From an uncultured Bacteroidales bacterium (GTDB lineage: Bacteria; Bacteroidota; Bacteroidia; Bacteroidales; Bacteroidaceae): a stretch of 49,592 nucleotides of DNA. The DNA lies in contig CALZJF010000015.1 of the NCBI GenBank assembly GCA_945787885.1, positions 1 through 49,592 of the forward strand. The letters run 5' to 3'. This document shows, piece after piece, positions 8,754 through 17,240 of the stretch. Numbering within the stretch: position 1 is the first letter of the stretch; each line of letters begins with the position of its first letter. The position numbers and the translations under genes are program-made. The notes under the pieces were generated by a model, which saw nothing but the letters and a program-made list of their open reading frames with translations, did not search any database and was not told the DNA's origin.

Positions 8754-9683
8754 CTATGCCTGCGCTTTCAGCAGATGTTGCAACACATCCGTCCAGACCT
8801 GCTCCTTGCCTGCTTCATTCAGAATTTCATGGCGCATAGCGGGGTACAGCCGCTCCTCAACCTCGCAGAATCCTGCCTCACGCATCCGCTGGGCAGCGGC
8901 ATGGAAGGCTGCATCAGAGATGCGGCACACATCGTCGCCACCTGATATGAAAAGCACGGGCAGCGATGGCGCCACCTGCGTCCAGCCTGCGGGGGCATAG
9001 CAATGCAGCATCATGGAGAAGAGATGGAAGAAGGCGTTGGCGGTGAAGACAAACTGACAGAGCGGGTCGGCATTGTAGGCCTCCACCACCGCCCTATCGC
9101 TGCACACCCAAGCATTGGGGCGATGCTCAAGCCGATAGGGACGGTTGAAGGGACCGAAAGCCAACTGCTGAATCCACCTTGGCCGATGCCGTCCGCCGAA
9201 CAAGCGGGCATCGAAGGCGGCAAGCCAGCGCGCCACAGACGTGGCAGGATGCAGGCTCGGACTGCCGCAGACCGTGAGCGAGGCGATATGGCCAGGATGG
9301 CGCTTCACAAAGCACCGCACCGCCAGCGAGCCCATGCTGTGCCCTATCAGATGGCAGGGCAAATGGGGATACTCGCGCTCCGCCCACTGCTGCACTGCCC
9401 GAATATCATCGACCAGAGCTTGCCAACCTCCGGCATAGAAATAGCCCAAATCTTCCGGATGCAGGACGGAGCCGCCATGACCGCGGTGGTCATGAGCTAT
9501 ACAGGCGAAGCCGGCATCTGCCAGGAATTGCATGAATCCGGCATACCGCTCCTTGTGTTCGCACATGCCGTGCGACAGCTGGACTATGCCACGCGGTGTG
9601 GCATCCGAGGGAGCCACGAGCATCACCGACAACTGCAAGGCATCGGACGTAGCGGGAAGTGTGAAGATGTTTGTCGTAGTCAT
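8754..9683 (-). CDS. Alpha/beta hydrolase (monoacylglycerol lipase-like, serine aminopeptidase S33 fold)
   Basis: 309 residues, no signal peptide, so probably cytosolic. The fold is shown by the oxyanion motif LSHGMCEHKERY (about 37-48), HDHRGHGGS, the nucleophile elbow GHSMGS (about 114-119), the acid LFISGGDD and the catalytic His in MRHEILNE near the C-terminus. This pattern, HGMCEH with GHSMGS, fits monoacylglycerol lipase or lysophospholipase-like enzymes; the natural substrate is not known. The gene is monocistronic and convergent with the outer-membrane protein. Start at MTTTNIFTLP, about 340 bp from divergent fucO. Confidence 0.9.
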   Translation of the reverse strand: MTTTNIFTLPATSDALQLSVMLVAPSDATPRGIVQLSHGMCEHKERYAGFMQFLADAGFACIAHDHRGHGGSVLHPEDLGYFYAGGWQALVDDIRAVQQWAEREYPHLPCHLIGHSMGSLAVRCFVKRHPGHIASLTVCGSPSLHPATSVARWLAAFDARLFGGRHRPRWIQQLAFGPFNRPYRLEHRPNAWVCSDRAVVEAYNADPLCQFVFTANAFFHLFSMMLHCYAPAGWTQVAPSLPVLFISGGDDVCRISDAAFHAAAQRMREAGFCEVEERLYPAMRHEILNEAGKEQVWTDVLQHLLKAQA

Positions 9684-9897
9684 AGGGGTTCTCTGTTAAG
9701 GGGGAGAAGGTCTGGGGAGGGACACTTCGCCGGTCAATGTCAATCCCTGCACGGTTTTGCCTGATTGACAGGGCAAATATACGACAACTTTCTGAAGACG
9801 ATTGTCTCCCAAGCGCAATTGCCGCAAAAATACACCGGAACTGCCTGAAAAACACGCCAAAACAAAGCTGAAATAAGGGAAGTTTTCAAAAGAATGC

Positions 9898-9928
9898 TTG
9901 GAAAAACGAATAATATGTAGTACCTTCG
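9898..9928 (+). promoter_or_regulatory. Putative fucO promoter
   Basis: TTG at 9898-9900 and TACCTTCG at 9921-9928, 20 bp apart, resemble the Bacteroidetes -33/-7 pair (TTTG, TAnnTTTG) with one mismatch in the -7 element. It lies about 98 bp upstream of the fucO start. Confidence 0.5.
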
Positions 9929-10025
9929 CCTTCAAAGATGGAGGATTGCACAGAGATGGAGTAAAGAAACGTGGAATCACGCACTCAAACAGCAACACTA
10001 TTCCCCTAAATCTAATCATAAAACA

Positions 10026-11180
10026 ATGGCACAAAGATTTATTTTGAACGAAGTGTCCTACTTCGGAGCAGGAGCTCGCAAGGAACTACCAGAAGTATTA
10101 AAGCGCATGGGGCTTACGAAAGCCTTTGTGTGCAGCGACAAGGGCCTTATTAAGGTAGGAACAACGAAGATGGTCACTGATGTGCTTGATGCCATCGGTT
10201 TCCCCTACGAAATCTATAGCGAAATCAAGCCCAATCCCACCGTCACCAATGTGAAGCAGGGCGTTGAAGCCTTCAAGGCCTTCGGTGCTGACTGCATCAT
10301 CGCCATCGGCGGAGGCTCAAGCATGGATACTGCAAAGGGAATTGGCATCGTGGCAAACAACCCTGAGTTTTCCGATATCGTCAGCCTGGAAGGATGCGCT
10401 CCTACGAAGAAAAAGAGCGTTCCCCTCATCGCACTGCCCACCACCGCTGGCACGGGTGCCGAAGTAACTATCAACTATGTCATCATCGACGAGGAACGGC
10501 AGGCTAAGATGGTCTGCGTCGATCCCAACGACATTCCTGCCGTAGCCATCGTTGACCCCGAACTGATGTATTCTTTGCCAAAGAGTCTGACGGCTGCTAC
10601 AGGCATGGATGCTTTGACCCATGCCATCGAGGGCTACATCACCAAGGGTGCATGGGTGATGAGCGATATGTATGAGCTGCAGGCCATCAAGATGATTGCA
10701 GAAAATCTACCCATCGCCGTCGAAGAGCCTCAGAATCCCGTTGGTCGCGAGGGTATGGCCCTGGCACAATACATTGCCGCACAGGCCTTCTCAAACGTTG
10801 GTCTCGGACTGGTTCATGGTATGGCTCACCCCATGGGTTCGCTCCATGATGTTCCCCACGGAGTAGCAAACGCCCTGCTCCTCCCCACTATTATGGAGTT
10901 CAATATGCCCGTGCGAATTGAGAAATATGGCGTCATTGCCCGACAGATGGGCGTTGACACCACGGGCATGAGTGCTGAGCAGGCTGCACAGGCTGCCGTA
11001 GATGCCGTTCGGGCTCTCAGCATCAAGGTGGGAATACCTCAACACCTTGCCGACCTCGGAATTACCGAAGACGATATTCCTGCATTGGCAGAGCAGGCAC
11101 TTGCTGATGTATGTACGCCAGGCAACCCACGCGATGTGACGCTGCAGGATATTATCGAACTTTACAAGAAGGTGCTATAA
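10026..11180 (+). CDS. fucO: Lactaldehyde reductase, iron-containing alcohol dehydrogenase
   Basis: 384 residues, the usual size for FucO, which interconverts L-lactaldehyde and L-1,2-propanediol with NAD(H) at the end of fucose and rhamnose breakdown. The sequence follows E. coli FucO closely from memory: MAQRFILNE, the NAD-binding GGGS at 95-98, LPTTAGTGAEVTINYVI, ATGMDALTHAIEGYI and GLGLVHGMAHPMG. The four metal ligands are present: D195, H199, H264 and H278. No fuc or rha genes are adjacent, so it may be regulated on its own; a promoter is proposed at 9898-9928. A strong terminator follows. Confidence 0.96.
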   Translation: MAQRFILNEVSYFGAGARKELPEVLKRMGLTKAFVCSDKGLIKVGTTKMVTDVLDAIGFPYEIYSEIKPNPTVTNVKQGVEAFKAFGADCIIAIGGGSSMDTAKGIGIVANNPEFSDIVSLEGCAPTKKKSVPLIALPTTAGTGAEVTINYVIIDEERQAKMVCVDPNDIPAVAIVDPELMYSLPKSLTAATGMDALTHAIEGYITKGAWVMSDMYELQAIKMIAENLPIAVEEPQNPVGREGMALAQYIAAQAFSNVGLGLVHGMAHPMGSLHDVPHGVANALLLPTIMEFNMPVRIEKYGVIARQMGVDTTGMSAEQAAQAAVDAVRALSIKVGIPQHLADLGITEDDIPALAEQALADVCTPGNPRDVTLQDIIELYKKVL

Positions 11181-11239
11181 GCATACTCTGAAAGGATTTC
11201 CCTCAGCCGTCTCATAAAAACGGCGAAGCCTAACCAAAC

Positions 11240-11274
11240 AGCCCCCGATACTCCATAGCGGAGTATCGGGGGCT
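11240..11274 (+). terminator. fucO terminator
   Basis: Perfect 15-bp stem (AGCCCCCGATACTCC with its complement) and a 5-nt loop, followed by TACAGTTTTTA. It sits between convergent fucO and the DUF5723 gene and could serve both. Confidence 0.8.
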
Positions 11275-11334
11275 TACAGTTTTTATCGAAATGCCCGCGC
11301 GTATCTCAACGCTTAGACTGAGGCATTCGGCAGT

Positions 11335-12777
11335 TTACTTGACATACTTGCCAAGGGGGAAGGCAATACCCAAGCTGAAGTTAGCATTGGAATTGAGGGG
11401 CACGCCCTGCTTTGCCATCTTTCCTACCACGTGGTCCATGCCAATGAAGAAGTTGAAGCCTGTGGGGCAGAAGTTGATGACCCATCCCCACATAGGACCA
11501 AAGGTTCCCACACCACCATTGACGCTGGCCTCAAACCATTTCGTAGGCTTTACTGTGGCATAGATTCGCTCTTCATGCCATCCGTAGGTCTTCTGAATGC
11601 GCTGATTGTAGGTAAAGCCGAAGGAGAGCTTGTCGTAATAGGGCAAATCGTACGATGCAGAGAGGGTAAGAGTGGTTCCCAACCCCGTCGTGCGCCCAGA
11701 AGCTGCACCCGTGTCTTTCAGACGATAGAGGTCGGTCAGGCGGTCAGTGAGGTCATCGCTCATATCATCGAAGTCTTCACCATGCTCATCATCAACCATG
11801 ATGTTGTTGAAGCCATCGAACTCGAAAGGATCACCGTTGTTCTTCGCGCTGATGCCCTCTTTCCATTTCAGGAATCCAAGGTCGCGCACAGCCAGTCCGG
11901 CATGGAGATTCTCCACGAGGTCAAGCTTTCCGAAGTCCACTTCACCACCGAGGTCGAAGGCCAGACCCATACCAGCCACACCCTTCGAGCCTTCGAAGTC
12001 GATATTGTCGAAGTCGATGGTCTCATAAGTGCCCTTGGCGGGGTCCTCATACTCCTCTACTTTGGGAGCTCCCCACGTCAGTCCCTTCACGTGGGCATTG
12101 ATGGTAGCATCAGCCTCGACCATCCATTTGCTCTCATCTTGCAAGTCGAGCGAAAGCTTGTTGAACTCCGCATCTACTCTTGCCAATCCTACGAGCACCT
12201 TGGCTCTCAAACCTGCCCGCACGCCTTCATAAACCTCGCGGCTATGGCCAATGGCCACCTCGGCATAAGCCTGCCCGTAACCGCCAAACTTTGATATGTC
12301 ATAATTCTTGTTCTGCAGGTTCTTCGTCAGTTCAAACAATCCGTAGGGAGCGTTGAAGCCGAAGTTGGAGCGCAGGTTGAGGTCGAAGGTGTTATAGCCT
12401 CCCCACTTATGGAATCCAAAGGAGACGAGCGAGGTGAAGAGGTTGAACTGGAACTTATTGTTGTCGTTGAAATTTCCGAGAGCCTCGTCTATGCCAACAC
12501 TGGGGTGCAGATAGGTAACGAGCTTTCCGTTGCGACTATAGAGCACATCTCCCACACCTACGTTGCCGTTCACGCCCATATTCAGATTACCAAGGGTGAT
12601 GAAAGGGAAGCCGAAATAGGACGAATGGCTCATATCGTGTGCAGGATTCAACTGATGAGCATAAGAATACCCGTCGAGGAAGTAGGCACTTTGCAACTGC
12701 TGCGCCGATGCCTGCTGAGCTGCGAGCGCGAACATGGCTGCAGCGATGATGGAAAATCTTTTTTTCATAATAGGCAT
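11335..12777 (-). CDS. DUF5723 family protein, predicted outer-membrane beta-barrel
   Basis: 480 residues from the first ATG; the second (MKKRFSIIAA, start 12768) gives a cleaner signal peptide ending at QASAQQ and may be the true start. The mature part begins SAYFLDGYSYAHQLNPAHD, typical of DUF5723, and continues with repeated aromatic/glycine beta strands (FNFFIGMDHVVGK, NFSLGIAFPLGKYVK at the end) like a PorV or FadL-like barrel. It lies 3 bp after the upstream lipoprotein stop codon, so the two are translated together. Function unknown; the pairing suggests a surface-located complex. Confidence 0.85.
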   Translation of the reverse strand: MPIMKKRFSIIAAAMFALAAQQASAQQLQSAYFLDGYSYAHQLNPAHDMSHSSYFGFPFITLGNLNMGVNGNVGVGDVLYSRNGKLVTYLHPSVGIDEALGNFNDNNKFQFNLFTSLVSFGFHKWGGYNTFDLNLRSNFGFNAPYGLFELTKNLQNKNYDISKFGGYGQAYAEVAIGHSREVYEGVRAGLRAKVLVGLARVDAEFNKLSLDLQDESKWMVEADATINAHVKGLTWGAPKVEEYEDPAKGTYETIDFDNIDFEGSKGVAGMGLAFDLGGEVDFGKLDLVENLHAGLAVRDLGFLKWKEGISAKNNGDPFEFDGFNNIMVDDEHGEDFDDMSDDLTDRLTDLYRLKDTGAASGRTTGLGTTLTLSASYDLPYYDKLSFGFTYNQRIQKTYGWHEERIYATVKPTKWFEASVNGGVGTFGPMWGWVINFCPTGFNFFIGMDHVVGKMAKQGVPLNSNANFSLGIAFPLGKYVK

Positions 12778-12780
12778 ATA

Positions 12781-14799
12781 TTAGTTGGCGTCGATGGTAA
12801 TGCCGCCTTTGAGGGTGGTCTTGATGTTATAGAGACGAATCTTGGCAGAGTCGCGCAGAGTAGCATCGTTAGAGTCAGGATTGTCAATGACGGCACGATA
12901 CTGCACGCCGTCCAGCTGCTTCGAGCCATTCGTTCCTGCGAAGGCATCGTTCATCGTGTAGCCTTCCTTTGGCTCAAGATTGAATGTCACCTTCTGATCC
13001 TTCTTGTTAGCCGCAATCTTTACGGATACCTCCTTGACGCTGACCATAGCCTTGCCCTCTTCGTCAATGGGCGTGATGGTCAGGGTGATGTCAGCCGGCA
13101 GATTGCTCTCAGCCAAGGCTTCAAACTGGATGTAACCCGCATCGACGTCCTCCAGATCGCCCATGTCTTCTGCCCATCCGCGCTCAGTGTCGCTATAGAC
13201 GAGCGTGAACTCGGGACCGCAGGTCAGGGGCGAGAAGATTTCGTAGTCCAGACTAATGTCATAGGTGCCGGGGATGCTCAGTTCGTCGGCCTCAAGCGTG
13301 ACGGGGGCTATCTCGATGTCCACCTGATCGGGGAGCTTGCGAATCAGACCACCAAGGTCTTCCACCTTCACCCACTTCACGCCCTCCTCATAACCTTCGG
13401 GGCGGAAGGTAGCTTCCTTGTCGGCAAGCATGAAGAGGTTGGTTCCCGTAGTGATTTGCAAGCCCTCGGTCTCACGCACAACGGTCTCATCGGTCGTTGC
13501 CTTCATGGTCAGCTTAGTTTCAGCCACACCGGGAAGCTGGTTCTGAATCGTCAGGAAGATAGCAGGATTATCGAGGTCGAGCACTACGTCGTCATCGTTC
13601 AGGAAGTCAGGCATATCGTCCAGCTTGATGGGGTCAGGATTGTCCACCGTGCGCTTCACCTTTCCGCTCACGCTGCGCACCTTGATATCACCGCCGAACT
13701 CTGCATCGCCCTCAACATTGATGTTTCCAGGCAGAAGCTCCGCCTTGAAGAGGTCGAGGTTTCTCACCTCCATATTTTCCTCATCAAAGAAGTTTGCCTT
13801 GATGAAATCCGTCTTCTCATCCAGTTTCTTTTGGAGTTCATCATAGTTCATTTCGCTCATATCCATACGGAAAGCACCGTCCATACGGAATTCGCCCTTG
13901 ATGGTCATCTCGCCATCGCTACCGTTGCGCCCAGGCTGGAAGACAATGTTCTTACCGACGGTAGCCTCATCTATTTTAAGCGCAATCTGAATCTTCTGGC
14001 TGACATCCATAGCGGGGCTTTCGCCCTTGAAGATGGTGACTACGCCATTGGCATTATCCACGGTCAGATTCTTGGTCTCTTTCTTACCTGCCTTGGTATA
14101 GACGATTTGAGCCGATTTCACATTCAGTCCGACGGGGAAGGAGAGCTTTGAATCATCCAGATGAATATTCTTGATGAAGGGCGAGAACTTATATATATCG
14201 CAATTCAAGTCGGCCGTGATGGTGTTTTCCTCCAGCTTCACGTTCTTCAGTTCTACGAGGTCAGAGGTAATTCCCGTAGCATGCAGGTCGTCCATTTTGA
14301 AGGCGGTGGCATCATCCGATGTGATTTCATAGACGTACGCCTTCTCTTCGAGAGTTACGGGAATCGTCACCTCCTGCCCCTTGATAGTGACAGTGATGCT
14401 GAGGTTGTCCTTACTGCTGGCAGCCTTTCTTGCTCTTCGCGCGTTTGTCCCCATCATTTCCTTCAGGTTAATACTTGCGCTGAAAGGATCGAGACTGGGA
14501 TTCTCGAAGCTGATGGCTTCAATCTTGATGGGGTCGATGTCCGTCTTTCCCGTTTGACGTACGACGAAGATGCTATCTTCGCCATTCGGATTCTTGACGA
14601 ACTGCACTACGCCGTCTTCCTCCAAGTCCATAAGGCTTCTCAGCACGATATCGCTCGTGCTGCATAATGGCAGAGACAGGTCGCCATTGACACCCAACGT
14701 CAGGTCAATGTCGCTCAAGTCGTAATCGCTGTCAATACACGATGTCGTCAGACTTGCAGCGGCTATGAGCACTGCTGGTAAAATAAAATACTTTGGCAT
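12781..14799 (-). CDS. Large secreted lipoprotein, unknown function
   Basis: 672 residues. A signal peptide ends in a lipobox (SLTTSC, lipidated Cys21), followed by Asp-rich residues (IDSDYDLSDID) of the kind that can direct Bacteroidetes lipoproteins toward the surface. The rest is a beta-rich protein without recognised domains; repeated phrases such as ITVTIKGQEVTIPVTLEEKA and IEIAPVTLEADELSIPG suggest several Ig-like or beta-sandwich modules. It is the first gene of a two-gene unit with the DUF5723 barrel protein. I recognise the arrangement as common in Bacteroidales but do not know the role. Confidence 0.85.
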   Translation of the reverse strand: MPKYFILPAVLIAAASLTTSCIDSDYDLSDIDLTLGVNGDLSLPLCSTSDIVLRSLMDLEEDGVVQFVKNPNGEDSIFVVRQTGKTDIDPIKIEAISFENPSLDPFSASINLKEMMGTNARRARKAASSKDNLSITVTIKGQEVTIPVTLEEKAYVYEITSDDATAFKMDDLHATGITSDLVELKNVKLEENTITADLNCDIYKFSPFIKNIHLDDSKLSFPVGLNVKSAQIVYTKAGKKETKNLTVDNANGVVTIFKGESPAMDVSQKIQIALKIDEATVGKNIVFQPGRNGSDGEMTIKGEFRMDGAFRMDMSEMNYDELQKKLDEKTDFIKANFFDEENMEVRNLDLFKAELLPGNINVEGDAEFGGDIKVRSVSGKVKRTVDNPDPIKLDDMPDFLNDDDVVLDLDNPAIFLTIQNQLPGVAETKLTMKATTDETVVRETEGLQITTGTNLFMLADKEATFRPEGYEEGVKWVKVEDLGGLIRKLPDQVDIEIAPVTLEADELSIPGTYDISLDYEIFSPLTCGPEFTLVYSDTERGWAEDMGDLEDVDAGYIQFEALAESNLPADITLTITPIDEEGKAMVSVKEVSVKIAANKKDQKVTFNLEPKEGYTMNDAFAGTNGSKQLDGVQYRAVIDNPDSNDATLRDSAKIRLYNIKTTLKGGITIDAN

Positions 14800-15018
14800 T
14801 GTGTTTAGTATTTATGATGGATAATATGTGTTTCCTTACCGTTTCAAATCCTTGTCCTGGAAATCATCAGGAATCAGCTTTTGCCTGCACCGCGCGTCAA
14901 TCCTTTCTGCAAGAAAAGTCTGTAAAGATTTTTGTTTGAAGCATCGCCTATAAGCTCATCCTTAGTCTAAGTAAGTCGAAAGAATTAGCTGGCGACAAGC
15001 GGCCAATGTGCAGCTGTG

Positions 15019-15166
15019 GCGAAAATTCTGGGTTTTGCAAGCCTTCTGCAGAGCTCCCGCTTCGCAAGTAATCATTTTCACCCCTCCATGTGATTGCTTT
15101 GACCCCATCAAATGGTCATTTTGCCCTTCAAAATGGTCACTTCAAGACGAAATGCACCGTAGAAGC
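15019..15166 (+). repeat. Composite phased-palindrome element, copy 2
   Basis: Contains the shared GCGAAAATTCTGGG start, the block TTCTGCAGAGCTCCCGCTTC, four units of 20-22 bp (starting near 15065) of the type CAAGTAATCATTTTCACCCC and CAAATGGTCATTTTGCCC, and the tail GACGAAATGCACCGTAG. The small 5' hairpin is less clear than in the other copies. Confidence 0.7.
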
Positions 15167-15345
15167 AAGGCATCTTACCGCAAACTAATTTTATTTTCCT
15201 ACTGATTCTCTCCATTATATATATAATGTAGCACTTCTTCATCAGGAGCATCGAGCCAGCATTCCCTCAGATTTCTATAAAGATTTTGGGGCAAAGTTAC
15301 AATTTTAACCTCACACCTTCTGCTTTTTCAGGGAAAATTTGACAA

Positions 15346-15389
15346 AAAAAGGCGAAAAAACGGAAAAAAGTCCGTTTTTTCGCCTTTTT
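15346..15389 (-). terminator. Bidirectional-type terminator of the mtaB operon
   Basis: A 19-bp perfect stem (AAAAAGGCGAAAAAACGGA with its complement, 6-nt loop) lies about 70 bp beyond the stop of the RsmI-like gene; A- and T-runs on both sides allow termination on either strand. Confidence 0.8.
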
Positions 15390-15459
15390 CACAAGGTTAC
15401 AACGATTTTGTCTGAGCATTTTTGCTCCTCAAGGCATGGAGATTATTCTGCCTCAACGG

Positions 15460-16170
15460 TTATTTCGCCCCGAAGATCAGGAAGATGGCAGGAATTTTTC
15501 CTAATTCCGGCAATCCCGTCTTCCGCCATTCCTTGATGCTCCGCGTCTTAATCCATTCGTTCGCCGTCGTGATGCCTGCAGCCACGCAGAGTCTCGTCTG
15601 TGGCGCACATGTGCTGCAGATGTCTGCAAAGAGTTTTGCATTGCGGTAGGGCGTTTCGATGAAGAGCTGCGTCTGCCGTTCGCTGACAGAGCGCGCCTCG
15701 AGCTGCTTGAGTCGTTTGGCACGCTGCGCGGCATCAATAGGCAAATAGCCATGAAACGCGAAGCTCTGCCCATTGAATCCGCTCGCCATGACACTGAGCA
15801 GAATGCTTGATGGGCCAACGAGAGGCACCACTTCGAGTCCTTCACGCTGCGCTATCGCCACGATGTCGGCTCCCGGGTCAGCAACAGCTGGGCAGCCCGC
15901 TTCCGAAATCACTCCCACATTCTCGCCGCGCCGCAGCGGATCGAGATATTGCGAGAAGCGAGCGGCATCAGCATGCTTCCCCATTTCGCAGAACACGAGT
16001 GAATCTATGTCAATGCTCCGTTCCACAGCTTTCAGGAAACGGCGTGCCGTGCGAATCTCTTCTACGATGAAGTGTTTGCAGGCAAGGATTATTTCACGAT
16101 TGTATGCGGGCAGCACCTTTTCAATAGGGGTGTCTCCCAAAGTGACGGGTATCAGGTAAAGAGCAGCCAT
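15460..16170 (-). CDS. SAM-dependent methyltransferase, RsmI/tetrapyrrole methylase family
   Basis: 236 residues. The start MAALYLIPVTLGDTPIEKVL and the motifs VISEAGCPAVADPG (about 88-101) and EVVPLVGPSSILLSVMASG are those of the RsmI (16S rRNA 2'-O-methyltransferase) branch of tetrapyrrole methylases. It is shorter than E. coli RsmI (286 residues) and the N-terminal phosphate-binding signature is less typical, so it may be a second, divergent paralogue rather than RsmI itself. It is the last gene of the mtaB, glycosyltransferase, methyltransferase operon, 32 bp after the glycosyltransferase stop. Confidence 0.85.
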   Translation of the reverse strand: MAALYLIPVTLGDTPIEKVLPAYNREIILACKHFIVEEIRTARRFLKAVERSIDIDSLVFCEMGKHADAARFSQYLDPLRRGENVGVISEAGCPAVADPGADIVAIAQREGLEVVPLVGPSSILLSVMASGFNGQSFAFHGYLPIDAAQRAKRLKQLEARSVSERQTQLFIETPYRNAKLFADICSTCAPQTRLCVAAGITTANEWIKTRSIKEWRKTGLPELGKIPAIFLIFGAK

Positions 16171-16202
16171 GTTATTGTCGTAGGGATGTGGAAAAAAAGA
16201 AA

Positions 16203-17240
16203 CTATAGCTCCGAGAAACGCTTGCGCCCCCTCACGTAATAATTCCAGATTAAGCTGAGGTGGCGTATTTCGGGTATGTCGTTCACGGTCGTTCGGGCAA
16301 GGTTCTCCTGCCGGTCAGCCTCGAAGTCCTTTCGCCATGCCTTGAAATCCCGCCGCGCCCGCATGATGGCCTTCATGTTTGCCACATCGCCCTTGGCAAG
16401 GAATTGCAGCGCAGCCACCCAGTCGAGCAGCGTCCGTCGGCGCATCACGCTTCGCAGTTGAGCGTCGGGCAGGTTTTTGAAGAGCATCGTCAGGTTGTTC
16501 CTGAAGTTCAGATACGTCTTGCGCGGATTGTCCTGCGGCAGCGTTCCCCCTCCCACATGGAAAACCACGCTCTGGGGTATGCACACCACCCTTCTCCCGC
16601 GCGCCCTCAGCCTCCAGCAGAAGTCTATCTCCTCATTGTGTGCAAAGAATCGCCCGTCGAGCGCACCGTTGCCGTGCCAATCCTCAGGCCGCACCATCAA
16701 TGCCGCACCCGTTGCCCAGAATATGTCTGCCACGTCGTCATACTGCCCACGGTCTTCTTCGGCCAGCGCAAACACGCGTCCGCGACAGAAGGGATAACCA
16801 TCGCGGTCCATATATCCGCCCGATGCTCCGGCGTATTCAAAGCGTTCGCGGGCATAGCAAGCGCGGATTTTAGGTTGGCAGGCAGCGCAGTCAGGGTGGG
16901 CATCCATGTATTCCCGCAACGGCACGAGCCAACCGGAGGTGGTCTCCACGTCTGAATTAAGCAGCAGATAATAGTCGTAGCGCGGTGTCTCACCCCGTTC
17001 CATCAACTGGCGCAGCCGCTCGAATGCCACGTTGTAGCCCTCGGCGAAACCGAAGTTTTGCTCCAGACAGAGCAGGCGCACCGTGGGAAACTCCTCCCGA
17101 AGCATCTCTGCCGAGCCATCGTCCGAGCCATTGTCGGCCACGATGACCTCCCCTTCGCCTGCACTATGTGCGACGACGCTGGGCAAGAACTGGCGCAACA
17201 TCTGCTTGCCGTTCCAATTTAGAATGACGATTGCTATCAT
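16203..17240 (-). CDS. Family 2 glycosyltransferase
   Basis: 345 residues, cytosolic, GT-A fold. The start IAIVILNWNGKQMLRQFLPS is the nucleotide-sugar binding strand; VIVADNGSDDGSAE follows, with the DxD-like LLLNSDVE near 100 and a WATGAALMVRPED segment near 175, as in rhamnosyl or other NDP-sugar transferases that build polysaccharides. The C-terminus is basic (RDFKAWRKDFEADRQE). Its start codon overlaps the mtaB stop by 4 bp (ATGA), showing translational coupling. Acceptor and donor sugars cannot be read from sequence. Confidence 0.92.
   Translation of the reverse strand: MIAIVILNWNGKQMLRQFLPSVVAHSAGEGEVIVADNGSDDGSAEMLREEFPTVRLLCLEQNFGFAEGYNVAFERLRQLMERGETPRYDYYLLLNSDVETTSGWLVPLREYMDAHPDCAACQPKIRACYARERFEYAGASGGYMDRDGYPFCRGRVFALAEEDRGQYDDVADIFWATGAALMVRPEDWHGNGALDGRFFAHNEEIDFCWRLRARGRRVVCIPQSVVFHVGGGTLPQDNPRKTYLNFRNNLTMLFKNLPDAQLRSVMRRRTLLDWVAALQFLAKGDVANMKAIMRARRDFKAWRKDFEADRQENLARTTVNDIPEIRHLSLIWNYYVRGRKRFSEL

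Larger units (their letters stand above)
14800..15459. other. 660-bp intergenic region without genes
   Basis: Lies between the lipoprotein start and the methyltransferase stop, both on the minus strand. It contains one composite phased-palindrome element (15019-15166), a possible minus-strand -7 box (TAACTTTG, complement of 15292-15299) far upstream of the lipoprotein, and a terminator (15346-15389). If that -7 box is used, the lipoprotein mRNA would have a leader of about 490 nt containing the repeat. Confidence 0.7.
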
